From Fumia xinanensis (GTDB lineage Bacteria > Bacillota > Clostridia > Oscillospirales > Ruminococcaceae), in NCBI RefSeq assembly GCF_014384905.1, contig NZ_JACRSV010000001.1, positions 1,302,001 to 1,366,000 on the forward strand: a DNA stretch of 64,000 bases, given 5' to 3'. A program made the translations under genes and the position numbers. The notes under the pieces are model-generated. The model was given only the letters and a program-made list of their open reading frames with translations. It did not search any database and was not told the DNA's origin. This document shows, piece after piece, positions 42,016 through 50,831 of the stretch. Every line of letters begins with the position of its first letter. The first letter of the stretch is position 1.

Positions 42016-43732
42016 TGAAATTCTCCTCTTCTGGGGCAGCCGCCCCATCCTCACACCTTGTTGTTCCGTCTGGTTTCCCGCCGTACTGCTTTGGAATCTT
42101 CGGCACATGGAATCCAAGTTTTTCGAACGCTTCCAAATCGTAGGAAGCCGGAGAACGCCGCCCGTTCCCTGTTTCCAGCCGCCCTTCCGCCAGCCTTTGC
42201 CGCAGAATGGCCGCCATATAAGAATAGGGTTTTCCCAGCCGATTTGCCTCCTCCACCGCATAACGGACAAGGGCGGCAGGCGCCCCCTCCCGCAAAAATC
42301 CTCCTATCTCCCGCCGGAAATTCCGTGGAACCGAAGCAAACGCCTCCCGTACCAGCTTCACCGTTTCCTCCGCCTCCGAAACAGCTTGCGGCTTTGCAGA
42401 AATCTCACATTCAAAATCCCCGTCCCCGCCGCCGGGCAACCTTTTTGCACAGGGCGCATTCCCTTTAGCCCCAACCTCTTTTTCCGGCTCCTGCCATTCC
42501 CGTCTCTGAAACGCTCCCGTACCGCTATCCCATCCTTCCTCTGCGCATGATAAATCCGCCTTACCGCCATCTCCTCCGCTGGAGGCGCCAGCCTCCTCTC
42601 CATCAACCCAAACAGCCTCCCCAGCCCTCTGCCTTGCACATGGCAAAAGCCTGCTAACATAGTCCGTTCCTTCAAAAGCCCCAAACTTTTCCTCTCCAAA
42701 GCGCCCGCTCTCGCCTGGTCTCTGATCCGCATCTGATAAGAGCGGCTCTCCCCCCTTTTCCTTTCCTTTTCTTTTATTTTCTTTCCTTTGGGGATTGTTC
42801 CCGCCGGAATTTCCCCTCGGAATACATTGTACGTTCTCCAAAGACGCTTTTTGATGCGATTGTCCCCTTCCGGCATCTTGTTTTCCTCTCTTCTCCCAGA
42901 AAACCGCCTCTTCCCCATCCGGACAGGCTCCCGCAAGACCAACCTCTCGCCTGTTCCCGTCAGCTATCTGTTCTGTTCCCCGGTTATCCGCCGCACTTTC
43001 TTTGGATTCAGCGGCTGTCTGCCCATCTTGGAGCAACCCTCCCGCCGCATTGTCTATCTCGCACCCGATTTTACCGGCATTGGACGCCTGCAACTCCCTC
43101 CGAGACGAACGCTCCGCCTCCCCCGTCCGCCTACAGCCTTTTTCTTTCCTGCCTCCTGCCTCCATAGCCTCCACGGAACCCGCTTGAGTCATCGTTCCAC
43201 CCTCAGTATCTTTTTGCTCTTCCACCTCCGGCAAAACCTCTTCCCGTCTCTTCTCCCGCCTCAAAGGCGGCGCCTTGTCCGCATTTTTCACCGGTGCCTC
43301 ATGTCCCCGCACCTGAATAAATGCCGAGGTTTCCCGCCCGCTCATAAGCCACAGCTCCTTCCGAACCGGGACTGGGGTCTTGCGTCCCGCGTTTTCCTTG
43401 GCCCGCTGGTACCGGGCCTGAATCCCCCGAGAAGTCAGCACGCCGAACTCCTCCAGCAGTCCCCCGTGGATCAGCTGCCGTTCCATCATAAAGTCCAGCA
43501 GCCGCAGAAGCGTTTTTCGCTCAATCTGCAATTCTGCCGAAGCCACTTCCAAAAATTCGTCGTCGCATTGGACAAAAAACCCCTTGTCCCGATAAATCTC
43601 ACAGAGAATATAAAGGTAAAATGCCACGCCCTCGCAACCGAACCGCGCAAACAGTACCTTTATTTTCCGATCGGCAAAAAAATCAACGTCGAATGGAAAG
43701 TAATCGAGCCCTAATTTCTGCGGCCGCGCCAT
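41993..43732 (-). CDS. Phage replication initiator, DUF4373 plus DnaD-like domain
   Basis: 579 residues. Residues 1-110 match the Lin1244/Lin1753-like (DUF4373) winged-helix start: ARPQKLGLDYFPFDVDFFAD and FYLYILCEIYRDKGFF. A long low-complexity middle (about 150-480) is rich in Gly, Glu, Arg. The C-terminal 70 residues before a tail form a DnaD/DnaB2-type helical domain (VKLVREAFASVPRNFRREIG, EANRLGKPYSYMAAILRQRL). It should load the host helicase at the prophage origin, like XkdB. The middle is much longer than usual. Start at 43732 with GGGAGG upstream. Confidence 0.82.
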   Translation of the reverse strand: MARPQKLGLDYFPFDVDFFADRKIKVLFARFGCEGVAFYLYILCEIYRDKGFFVQCDDEFLEVASAELQIERKTLLRLLDFMMERQLIHGGLLEEFGVLTSRGIQARYQRAKENAGRKTPVPVRKELWLMSGRETSAFIQVRGHEAPVKNADKAPPLRREKRREEVLPEVEEQKDTEGGTMTQAGSVEAMEAGGRKEKGCRRTGEAERSSRRELQASNAGKIGCEIDNAAGGLLQDGQTAAESKESAADNRGTEQIADGNRREVGLAGACPDGEEAVFWEKRGKQDAGRGQSHQKASLENVQCIPRGNSGGNNPQRKENKRKGKEKGGEPLLSDADQRPGESGRFGEEKFGAFEGTDYVSRLLPCARQRAGEAVWVDGEEAGASSGGDGGKADLSCAEEGWDSGTGAFQRREWQEPEKEVGAKGNAPCAKRLPGGGDGDFECEISAKPQAVSEAEETVKLVREAFASVPRNFRREIGGFLREGAPAALVRYAVEEANRLGKPYSYMAAILRQRLAEGRLETGNGRRSPASYDLEAFEKLGFHVPKIPKQYGGKPDGTTRCEDGAAAPEEENFSEQEEIR

Positions 43733-43867
43733 ACCGCCCCGCCTCCCGTCTTTTGAAATCTGCCGTCCTCCCGCATCTGGAAAGCCCAGCAAACCGTTTT
43801 CCCGTCTTTATCATCCACAGCCATACACCTGTCTCATTTGCTCGCCAAACCTTTCCTTCAACTTTTC

Positions 43868-44150
43868 ACCGAACACTCCGCCCAGCTTCCTGCCGAACAC
43901 TCCGCCCAGCTTCCTGCCGAACACTCCGCCCAGCTTCCTGCCGAACACTCCGCCCAGCTTCCTGCCGAACACTCCGCCCAGCTTCCTGCCGAACACTCCG
44001 CCCAGCCTCCAGCCGAACACTCCGCCCAGCTTCCTGCCGAACACTCCGCCCAGCCTCCAGCCGAACACTCCGCCCAGCTTCCTGCCGAACACTCCGCCCA
44101 GCTTCCTGCCGAACACTCCGCCCAGCCTCCTGCCGAACACTCCGCCTATC
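43868..44150. repeat. 24-base minisatellite
   Basis: About twelve copies of CTTCCTGCCGAACACTCCGC-CCAG, immediately upstream of the replication gene. All six frames stay open because the unit is a multiple of three; none has a ribosome site. Confidence 0.93.
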
Positions 44151-44627
44151 TTTCCAACCGGTCAAAATACTGTCCTGCCCTGAAATCTGCCGTTAACCCG
44201 GCAAGCCGGCCTTTTTTCCGGTTTCCAGCGTTTTTTCTCCAAAATATCCATCTTTCCTTATTCCGGACATTTTCCACAACGTCTATCATTTCTCTTTAAA
44301 TCCCCGGTTTCGGCGCTTGCCCGCATCTGCGGATATCCATCGGCCTTTACGGCTTTCTTCTCGCCTGCCAAATCGCCACAGAGCAAAATTTCCATACAAT
44401 ACCTCGCTTCCGGACAGACGCTTACCCCTGCGTCTGCCCGTGCATTTCAAATCCTTTATGATGCAGCCCTGCAGCAGAGCTCAAAAAATTCAAAGAGCAG
44501 GGCCTTTTGTCAAGGCCCTCCTCAAATGCAGCAACAACTCTCCCAAATCATCTCACAACGAATTTTTTAAAAGGTCTAAAGACCCTTCCTGTTCAAAAAT
44601 TCACCCAAAGTTGCGTTGTGCAACACA
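44151..44627. other. Spacer between minisatellite and Cro-like gene
   Basis: About 480 bases. A hairpin AGGGCCTT/AAGGCCCT lies near 44494-44515. A palindromic TTGCG-type word near 44612 (GTTGCGTTGTGCAAC) echoes the operator upstream of the Cro-like gene. No gene supported. Confidence 0.5.
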
Positions 44628-44831
44628 TCATGCAAAAAAATACTCTCCAAAAGCTTGGTCACTGATCTCCAAAAGTGCAGCCAGTGTTTCCGCCTCGGCC
44701 AAGTTGAGGACAGACAGGTTGTTCAGCTTTTTAACTGTAACAGCAACAGACAAATTGAGCGCCGAAGCGGCCTCATTGTTGGAAATTCCCAACTGAACCA
44801 TACGTCCTCTGATTTTAGATGTGTTTACCAT
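44628..44831 (-). CDS. Cro-like HTH protein (DUF739-type)
   Basis: 67 residues, one small helix-turn-helix: IRGRMVQLGISNNEAASALN, then LNNLSVLNLAEAETLAALLE. This is the usual small phage regulator encoded divergently from CI and read into the early genes. AAAGGAG precedes the ATG. It should oppose the CI-like protein at 45651 in the lysis-lysogeny decision. Confidence 0.85.
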   Translation of the reverse strand: MVNTSKIRGRMVQLGISNNEAASALNLSVAVTVKKLNNLSVLNLAEAETLAALLEISDQAFGEYFFA

Positions 44832-44847
44832 TTTGAACTCCTTTCTA

Positions 44848-44903
44848 TTGCATTGTGCAACTTATGGTGTTTTTATCATACTGCAAAAAGAAAAACTTGT
44901 CAA
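44848..44903 (-). promoter_or_regulatory. Early promoter and operator of the Cro-like gene
   Basis: Minus-strand TTGACA (44898-44903), 17 bases, TATGAT (44875-44880). Downstream lies the palindrome TTGCA-TTG-TGCAA at 44848-44860. Confidence 0.75.
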
Positions 44904-45019
44904 TAGCGCAACGCGACAAAAATAAAAAAATTCCGAAAAAAAAGCACCTGATTTTTGGTCAACAAGGATGAAAAACAAAAAAGCCAACACAGCTGACATA
45001 AAATTGCCAAAATCTGACA

Positions 45020-45067
45020 GGAAAATTCGTTGCACGCCGCAAAACAATGTGGTATAATATCCACAAA
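45020..45067 (+). promoter_or_regulatory. Promoter with TGTGG-N8-CCACA operator, left copy
   Basis: TTGCAC, 17 bases, TATAAT. The -10 lies inside the near-palindrome TGTGGTATAATATCCACA at 45048-45065. Almost the same 21 bases recur at 45382. Confidence 0.65.
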
Positions 45068-45376
45068 TAGCACACAATGTGTGCTATGCGCCGCAGGCGC
45101 AATCATTTTGTCTCGCAAAATGATTTGTGGATGATTATCACCATAACAAAAACAGCTAAAGCTGTTTTGCGCCGCTGAAAGCGGCGTGCAAGCCCTATGG
45201 GCTTGCGGATATGGTAATAAACACAATCAACGAAGGTTTTCACAGAAAACCCTCGGCCGCATAAATGCGGCTTGCCAAAACAAAGTGTTTTGACATTGCG
45301 TTTATTTTATCATCACCCGGTTCTGCCAAAGCAGAACTACGGCGGGTAAACCCGCCTCCAAATTCCTTCGGAATTT
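45068..45376. repeat. Array of twelve perfect mini-hairpins
   Basis: Back-to-back inverted repeats of 6-9 bp with loops of 3-5 bases at 45068, 45087, 45102, 45149, 45170, 45188, 45231, 45256, 45276, 45320, 45341 and 45360. Stem sequences all differ; loops include TAAA three times, GAA, TAT, ACA, AAG and TTC. Flanked by near-identical promoter/operator repeats. No coding frame is supported across it. Confidence 0.85.
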
Positions 45377-45377
45377 G

Positions 45378-45402
45378 CGGATGTGCTATAATATCCACAA
45401 AC
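45378..45402 (+). promoter_or_regulatory. Promoter with TGTGC-N8-CCACA operator, right copy
   Basis: Extended -10 TGTGCTATAAT within TGTGCTATAATATCCACA (45382-45399). It probably drives the CI-like gene at 45651. Confidence 0.65.
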
Positions 45403-45650
45403 AAAACATGAAGGTTATCGTATTGCGAAACTTTCTTTTCATGCACAAGCATAGCGGACACAGTCCCCAAACTTCCCCCTATCGCTTGCCGAAGCCGGCG
45501 CTCCTGCCGATGATGCTTTTTACAGGAAACTGTCCCGGCAGGGCAAGTTTGCTCCCCCGGCCCCTCAAACAGGTCGGGAAACCATTTACACCAAACAGGG
45601 GCCACTTTGGTCCTACTTTGATATTTAGAAGGAAAGAAGGATGTGAAAAC

Positions 45651-46280
45651 ATGGCAGATGTGAAGGCGCTTGGCGAGCGCATCAAACAGAGAAGGAAGGA
45701 ACTCAAGCTCACTCTGCAGGATGTTGCGGACAACGTCGGGGTGACGAAGTCCACAATCCAGCGCTACGAAACAGGCAAAATTGGTACCCCGAAACTGCCT
45801 GTCATCCAAGCTATCGCGCGGGCCCTAAATGTAAACCCCGCGTGGCTTGTGGGAAAGAGCGAGAAGATGTTGCCGGCCGCATCAAGCGCCACATCGCTGG
45901 CAGTGGAAAAAATTCCCCTTTTGAAGCTGTCTCCGGAAGGGGTTTTTGAATGCGGGGACGAAGGCTTCCCAAAATTTGAGGAATACGGAAACGGCAGTGC
46001 TGATTTCTGTATGAAAATGTCGGGAGACAGCATGATCGGCGCCCGGATTTACGACGGAGACATTATCTTCGTCAAACAGCAGGATGACGTGGAAGACGGT
46101 GAGCTGGCGGCGGTACTCATCGACGACGAAGCCATGCTCAAACGGGTCTTCAAACTGGGCGACCGGATGCAGCTGCGGTCGGAAAACCCGGCCTACCCCC
46201 CCATCATGATCTCTGACCAAGACAGCATTCAGGTGCAAATACTGGGTAAAGCAGTGGCATTCCAGAGCACTATCAAATAA
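45651..46280 (+). CDS. CI-like phage repressor with S24 peptidase domain
   Basis: 209 residues. The N-terminal HTH (residues 6-66, TLQDVADNVGVTKSTIQRYE) binds the operators. The C-terminal S24/LexA domain has Ser127 in MSGDSM and Lys164 in AMLKRV; Cys101-Gly102 is a plausible self-cleavage bond. So the prophage should be induced by the RecA/SOS response. The start has AAGAAGG upstream; the open frame reaches back to 45375 without a site. It reads away from the Cro-like gene. Confidence 0.93.
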   Translation: MADVKALGERIKQRRKELKLTLQDVADNVGVTKSTIQRYETGKIGTPKLPVIQAIARALNVNPAWLVGKSEKMLPAASSATSLAVEKIPLLKLSPEGVFECGDEGFPKFEEYGNGSADFCMKMSGDSMIGARIYDGDIIFVKQQDDVEDGELAAVLIDDEAMLKRVFKLGDRMQLRSENPAYPPIMISDQDSIQVQILGKAVAFQSTIK

Positions 46281-46288
46281 GGCATCGG

Positions 46289-46311
46289 ACCGGCACAAAG
46301 CCGGTTTTTTG
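46289..46311 (+). terminator. Terminator of the CI-like gene
   Basis: ACCGGC ACAAA GCCGGT followed by T6. Confidence 0.9.
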
Positions 46312-46452
46312 TTTCTCCCGAAACATGTGAAACAGGCAAAACCACTCCAGACAGGCAGACGGCCCCGCCGCCCGCCTGTTTTTTGTGCCCCTAACATCCA
46401 TGTCCCTGATGCAGATTCGTTCCCCAAACAATATCCCACCCTGCAACACAAT

Positions 46453-46490
46453 AAAAGCCCCGCCTGTCTCTCAAGCGGGGCTTTTTATTT
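46453..46490. terminator. Bidirectional terminator
   Basis: Stem AAAAGCCCCGC/GCGGGGCTTTT. It ends the Cys-rich gene on the minus strand and backs up the CI terminator. It marks the likely right edge of the prophage. Confidence 0.9.
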
Positions 46491-46498
46491 ACGGAACG

Positions 46499-47335
46499 CT
46501 AGATGTTCGGATCCTCGTCGCAGTCCAATTCAGCCAGGCGGGGCGGGAAGAACTCGTTGACCGGGAACTTGATTTTCCGGAAGAGCTCACAGGGGTCGCA
46601 GGCCGTGTCAGACGCGGTGCATTCCTTGTCAGGGATGCTGTAGTCGTAAACAGGGATCATCATCTGGACTTCGCGCTCCAGCTGGACGATGGAGAACATA
46701 CCGATGGAGACGTAGACGTACCGTCCGGCCTCGCCGGTGACGAAAGTGCCGTTGAAGACGCAGTTCATCGTCTCGGGAATGGCGGTGGCGGTGCCGCAGC
46801 AGTCGCAGTCGGGTTTCGGGCACTCGCAGACCTTGGACGCCAGCACGATGGGGTCAACCACCTGTACGCGGGCGGTGGGGCAGTTACTGGGGATCGCGCA
46901 GTCTTCGCCGTTTAAGAACTTGCAGGCATCCACCGAACTAAAGTCCTTGACACTGCCCTCAGAGCCGTAGAGGATGACCTTCTTGTTGAAGGCGGAAAGT
47001 CCTTGTACAGTAACGGGGGTGCCGCAGATCTGGGTGGCGTAGGTGTCCATGGTGATGAGGAAATAGAAGGTCATATCCACCGAGTAGAATCCCTTGTTAA
47101 AGGGGACGCATTCCACATCCATCACAACGTTTAGAATTTCCACCTTGCGGACTTTGATGGACTGGGCGTTGTCGATAACCGGCTGGGTCACGTCGGTGAA
47201 ATAGACCCTCAGGTCCTCTAAGCAGTCCTTGTCGCTGCAGCTGTCGTAGATCCGGCCCGCGTTGATGCAGACCGCCTCTTTGAAGCAGTTGGCGCCGGTA
47301 GCCGCGCCGTAGGGGTTGTAGTTTTGATCAGCCAT
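46499..47335 (-). CDS. Conserved Cys-rich clostridial protein, possibly spore-coat related
   Basis: 278 residues with about 20 Cys, several paired (CECPKPDCDCCG, CTASDTACDPCE). Two beta-rich domains resemble the repeated structure of SipL/DUF3794-type proteins (KVRKVEILNVVMDVECVPFN, VYVSIGMFSIVQLEREVQM). No signal peptide. A role in the spore coat or exosporium is plausible but not shown. GAGGAGG lies before the ATG. Its leader (47336-47480) contains GGCGG/CCGCC and GGAACC/GGTTCC hairpins. Confidence 0.75.
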   Translation of the reverse strand: MADQNYNPYGAATGANCFKEAVCINAGRIYDSCSDKDCLEDLRVYFTDVTQPVIDNAQSIKVRKVEILNVVMDVECVPFNKGFYSVDMTFYFLITMDTYATQICGTPVTVQGLSAFNKKVILYGSEGSVKDFSSVDACKFLNGEDCAIPSNCPTARVQVVDPIVLASKVCECPKPDCDCCGTATAIPETMNCVFNGTFVTGEAGRYVYVSIGMFSIVQLEREVQMMIPVYDYSIPDKECTASDTACDPCELFRKIKFPVNEFFPPRLAELDCDEDPNI

Positions 47336-47513
47336 GATTTAGCCTCCTCATAAGTATAGTGGTCGCTGGCGGTACGAGCCGCCGCTCCTAACTGGAACCC
47401 CATGTGTGGAGGTTCCCCGCCGGGTGCTCCCGGTTCGACCTTAAGCCGGCGGAGCCCGTCGGCGATTTGGTTTACTACATGATATGTAGATTCGGGAAAA
47501 AGGTTCGTATTTT

Positions 47514-47750
47514 TTGAAAAAAACAGAGAAAATTTCCCTTTTTCCCAAAAAGGAGCCTAAGGGACGGGCAGGCGGACCGGACCGGGGGATGAAAAAACCG
47601 TTGGTTTCGGGGAAAAACGGCTTTGATTTCATCGATTTCCCGCAAAACGGCAGGGTACAAAACGGCGGGGCGGGGTTCTTTTCATCTTATGCGGAAGAGG
47701 GCTTGTTTGAGACGGATTTTTGGGAAAAAACCAGAAAAGACAGGCTATAA
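47514..47750 (+). CDS. Possible small basic protein
   Basis: A 78-codon frame with TTG start, AAAAAGG about 10 bases upstream, and a strong terminator overlapping its end. An internal ATG at 47589 would give 53 residues (MKKPLVSGKNGFDFIDFPQN...). Function unknown. The matched terminator is the best argument that something is transcribed here; coding potential is uncertain. Confidence 0.35.
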   Translation: MKKTEKISLFPKKEPKGRAGGPDRGMKKPLVSGKNGFDFIDFPQNGRVQNGGAGFFSSYAEEGLFETDFWEKTRKDRL

Positions 47751-47768
47751 CGGCCTGTCTTTTTTTAT
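47735..47768 (+). terminator. Intrinsic terminator
   Basis: AGACAGGC TATAACG GCCTGTCT followed by T7 on the plus strand. Confidence 0.9.
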
Positions 47769-48150
47769 TCTGCACATTTGTAACCGCAAACATTCCTCAA
47801 CCCGTAGGGGGCGGGGCAAAATCAAATGCTGTCGCACTAAATTCATGTTCCGTCCCCGACAAACTGCTCTCTTTGAACCTCCCACACCGTTTGCCCGACA
47901 CCACAACCAGGGCCACCCCCGCCCCTACAGTTTCTCCAAAATGTCTTGGGAACCATAAGGGGCGATTTCCACGTCGCCCTGCGATTTACTCCACACGTTT
48001 TCACTCTCTCAATCCAGCAAAAAGCCCGCGCCGGTTGTAGCGGCACGGGCTTTTCACCCAGGTTGTCGCGGGCCTTCAAGAGGAAACGGTCCCCACTAAA
48101 AAGCCGTCCCAAAGCCCGCAAAAAGAGAAGGATTTCTAGCATCACAAAGC
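47769..48150. other. Spacer with dispersed repeats and the CotH terminator
   Basis: A GTAGGGGGCGGGG-type unit at 47804, a CAAAATCAAATGCTGTCGCA unit at 47819, and at 48021-48055 a minus-strand terminator (GCCCG...CGGGC, T5) for the CotH gene. No gene seen. Confidence 0.65.
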
Positions 48151-50607
48151 CTATCTTCTTCTGCGGAAGCAAAGGGCGAAGATGACGCCCCCTATGAGCA
48201 AAATTCCGCTGACGCCCAGAAGAAGGGCGATGGGTTTCCAGTCGGTCTGATTCTGTATTTCCCCACCGAAGGGATTTCGGTTTCCGAAACCGCCTTGGGG
48301 CAGGTTTGCTTGCATGGCGGTAAAGCTTTCGATGTCCTCATCGGAGAGTCCCAGGTCGGTAAGCTTTGTTTTCTGCTCTTCGGTCAGGTTTTCCATATCG
48401 GTGTCCCCGATGATTTCCATGGCCTCCCGCATGAGCTTCATATCCGGCATGCCGTCAAAGGGGTTTTTCCCGCCGGTGGGGGGATTGGATTCTTCCCCGC
48501 CGTCAGTCGTTTCCCCACCCGGCCCTTCACCGGTCTGCGCGACCTGTCCCCCGGCGTTCTCTCCGCCCGGAACGCCCCCCGCCCCGGCGGACGTGTCCCC
48601 GGCAGCGTTTGCGGCCGCTGCCTGCCCGTCACCGGGCGGCGTACTGCCGCCCGGTTGCCCAGCCTCGCTCGGGGCGGCCGTGTTCGGACTGTTCCGGCCG
48701 CCCCGTTCCCCGCCGAAGCCGCCGCCCTGCTGCCCCATAACGCTCATGTCGATTGCGGAAGCGTCGATAAGGGCGCCGGGATTTGCCTGCTGCTCCTCTT
48801 CGGTGGAGGGAACCGTCCCGTCCAGCTGGCCTTCCACGCTCTCGGCCCGCAGCTTGCCGAATTCCTTGAGCATTTCCACAGCCGCCTCGTACTCGTCATA
48901 GGTGTAGAAAGGATTCGGGTCGGTGGCCACTGCCTCGGTGATGAGGGCGTTTATGGTATTGATGGTTTTCTCAAAGTAACCGCTGTTGAAGTATCCGTCC
49001 ACGATCTGCCGCAGGTACTCGTGATACTTCTCCTTGTATTCCTCCACCTCCAGGAGCTTGCCGATAAGAGGGCTTGATTCCAGCGTCGTCCCGGAAACCG
49101 GCGTGTCGATGGGGAAATTGACGGCGCTCTCGGCGCTCCCTCCCATAAACGCCCCGAAAGCCAGATTATAGTCCCAGGGCAGGATGGCCATCTGGCCGTC
49201 CTTTTCGTAGAGGTAGTAATTGTGTTTCATGCTGCTGGCATAGCTGTCCAAGTTCACCACCACCGTGTTGACAGCGAAATATCGGAGCACTTCGTCCACA
49301 TCTACGTATTTTGTAAGTTCCGTCCCGGCGTTTAAGTTCTGGATGGCCTCGACAAGATTCCGCTTGTCGCTGTCGGTGATGTCAAAGACGGCGCTGTCGA
49401 AGATGGCGCTGTAACTGTCAATATCGTCGCCCTGGTCGGTGAGGCTGGTGGCCCCTGTGCCGCCGCCAAAACCGCCGCCGAAAAAGTCGCCCATGCCTCT
49501 ATTTTTATTCTCCTCCCCTTCCGTTTGCCCGTCTTCAGACGGCGGCGAATTCTGGGCGCCGCCGTCCGCAGGGGCGTTTGAAGGAGATTGGAGGGAGTTG
49601 TCTTGATTGCCGTCCTGCTCTGAGGAATCTTCCCCGGCGGAGTCTGCCTGATCGGTTTGTTCCCTGTCCGGCGCGGACTCCCCACCGGAGCCTATCTCGC
49701 CCGCCGGAGCATCCTGTTTGCCCGGCGCCGCCGCTTCCCCGCCGGGAACCAGCCCCTCTGTTAAGCCCGTTTCACTGCCAGAGCCTATATCCTTCCCCAG
49801 AACGCCGCCAGTCGGGGCAAATCCGCCGTTGCCGTCGGGCCCGCCCCCGTTCACCGACGCGGACGCGGCGGCGTCCGGAGGACTTGCTTCTCCAGCATTT
49901 TCCCCGCCTGCCGCGCCCGTCCCGGGACCGCGGAAACTTTCTCCAGCCTTATCCGGGGGCTGCATGCCGCCTTTGTCCCCGCCGCCCATCTGCATGGTGT
50001 CAGGCTTGTAGAGATTGCCGTAGTCGGAGCCGTAGTTTCGCTCCATATAGGATTCCTCCAGGCACTCTACGGCCAGGTAAAGCCCCCAGTATTCCCCGTT
50101 GACGCTCACTTTGACATAGGAGCAGAGAGAGCTGGGAACGTCCAGAAACCGCATCATGTCGTAGGAAAGGTATTCTTTCATCGAAGTGGAGTCGGCGTAA
50201 TTGCTGTTGAGGGCCAGTTTGTCGAGACCGTAGCAGGTCTGCCCGTCGATGTAGTGGTCGAACTCCACCTTGAAGCTGTAGCGGTCGTTTTGAACCCCGC
50301 TGAGGCTGGTATTGCCCTTGGCCCGGATGCCCACATCCTTGAAGGTCTCGCCGTTCACCTGCACGTCCGCCGGGATGTATTCTTTAGAGAGCGCGTTGTC
50401 GATGAGGTCCTGCCAGTCGGCCTCGTCCACCAGAATGTTAAACTCCATCAGGGTGTTTTCCCTGAAAAGCTTTTTTTCGTATTCCTTGGCTGTGGAGGCG
50501 GAAAAGGTCTCGATGACCTGCGGGCTCATCATCACAAAAGAGGTGCCCAAAACCGCCAAAACCATCAAAACTGCCGTCAAAACGGCTGTGAATCTGCTTC
50601 GAATCAT
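48151..50607 (-). CDS. Membrane-anchored CotH-family protein
   Basis: 818 residues. An N-terminal hydrophobic segment (5-28) is followed by a CotH domain (about 50-260 and 430-640): FNILVDEADWQDLIDNALSK, VGIRAKGNTSLSGVQNDRYS, FKVEFDHYIDGQTCYGLDKL, LPWDYNLAFGAFMGG. CotH proteins are protein kinases in spore coats; similar proteins occur widely in non-spore roles. A 150-residue Gly/Pro/Asp/Glu-rich insertion (about 270-420) splits the domain and a second Gly-rich linker precedes a C-terminal membrane helix and basic tail (LLLGVSGILLIGGVIFALCF). So most of it lies outside the cell. The start at 50607 has AAAGGA upstream. Last gene of the VTC-DUF4956-CotH set. Confidence 0.9.
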   Translation of the reverse strand: MIRSRFTAVLTAVLMVLAVLGTSFVMMSPQVIETFSASTAKEYEKKLFRENTLMEFNILVDEADWQDLIDNALSKEYIPADVQVNGETFKDVGIRAKGNTSLSGVQNDRYSFKVEFDHYIDGQTCYGLDKLALNSNYADSTSMKEYLSYDMMRFLDVPSSLCSYVKVSVNGEYWGLYLAVECLEESYMERNYGSDYGNLYKPDTMQMGGGDKGGMQPPDKAGESFRGPGTGAAGGENAGEASPPDAAASASVNGGGPDGNGGFAPTGGVLGKDIGSGSETGLTEGLVPGGEAAAPGKQDAPAGEIGSGGESAPDREQTDQADSAGEDSSEQDGNQDNSLQSPSNAPADGGAQNSPPSEDGQTEGEENKNRGMGDFFGGGFGGGTGATSLTDQGDDIDSYSAIFDSAVFDITDSDKRNLVEAIQNLNAGTELTKYVDVDEVLRYFAVNTVVVNLDSYASSMKHNYYLYEKDGQMAILPWDYNLAFGAFMGGSAESAVNFPIDTPVSGTTLESSPLIGKLLEVEEYKEKYHEYLRQIVDGYFNSGYFEKTINTINALITEAVATDPNPFYTYDEYEAAVEMLKEFGKLRAESVEGQLDGTVPSTEEEQQANPGALIDASAIDMSVMGQQGGGFGGERGGRNSPNTAAPSEAGQPGGSTPPGDGQAAAANAAGDTSAGAGGVPGGENAGGQVAQTGEGPGGETTDGGEESNPPTGGKNPFDGMPDMKLMREAMEIIGDTDMENLTEEQKTKLTDLGLSDEDIESFTAMQANLPQGGFGNRNPFGGEIQNQTDWKPIALLLGVSGILLIGGVIFALCFRRRR

Positions 50608-50692
50608 ATGATAAAATCCTTTCGGAACAATCTGCCCAAAAACGGCGCGCCGCAGCCGTCCGCGGGGCTCCTTCCGCGGATGCACCCGCGCT

Positions 50693-50806
50693 CTGCACCG
50701 GACGCCTCGTTCTACACCGGACGCCCCGCTCTGTACCGGACGCCTCGCTCTGCACCGGGCTCCTCGTTCTGTACTGGACGCCTCGTTCTGCACCGGACGC
50801 TGACGC
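50693..50806. repeat. 21-base minisatellite
   Basis: Five to six imperfect copies of CTGCACCGGACGCCTCGCTCT between DUF4956 and CotH genes. It is outside the prophage, so such repeats are a property of the genome. Confidence 0.85.
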
Positions 50807-50831
50807 CGCCCCAGGGCAGGACTTTTTATCG

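Noticed and set aside
39776..44150. Tandem repeats of 20-26 bases as CRISPR arrays
   Set aside because: The units are directly adjacent with no unique spacers, and no cas genes are present.
43621..44299. Open frames of up to 190 codons across the 24-base minisatellite
   Set aside because: All frames are open because the unit is a multiple of three; they overlap the replication gene start and have no start signals.
45048..45402. Hairpin array as a retron, integron attC array or tracrRNA-type locus
   Set aside because: No reverse transcriptase, integron integrase or Cas gene nearby; stems are all different and short.
45240..45809. A 189-codon minus-strand frame through the hairpin array and CI start
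   Set aside because: It overlaps the well-supported CI gene and duplicated promoters; no ribosome site.
47360..47470. tRNA-like sequence with a GGTTCGA T-arm-like word
   Set aside because: No cloverleaf could be built; the hairpins fit better as the leader of the Cys-rich gene.
48295..50102. Plus-strand frames inside the CotH gene (260 and 174 codons)
   Set aside because: Shadows of the GC-rich CotH coding strand; Pro/Ser/Arg-rich without homology.
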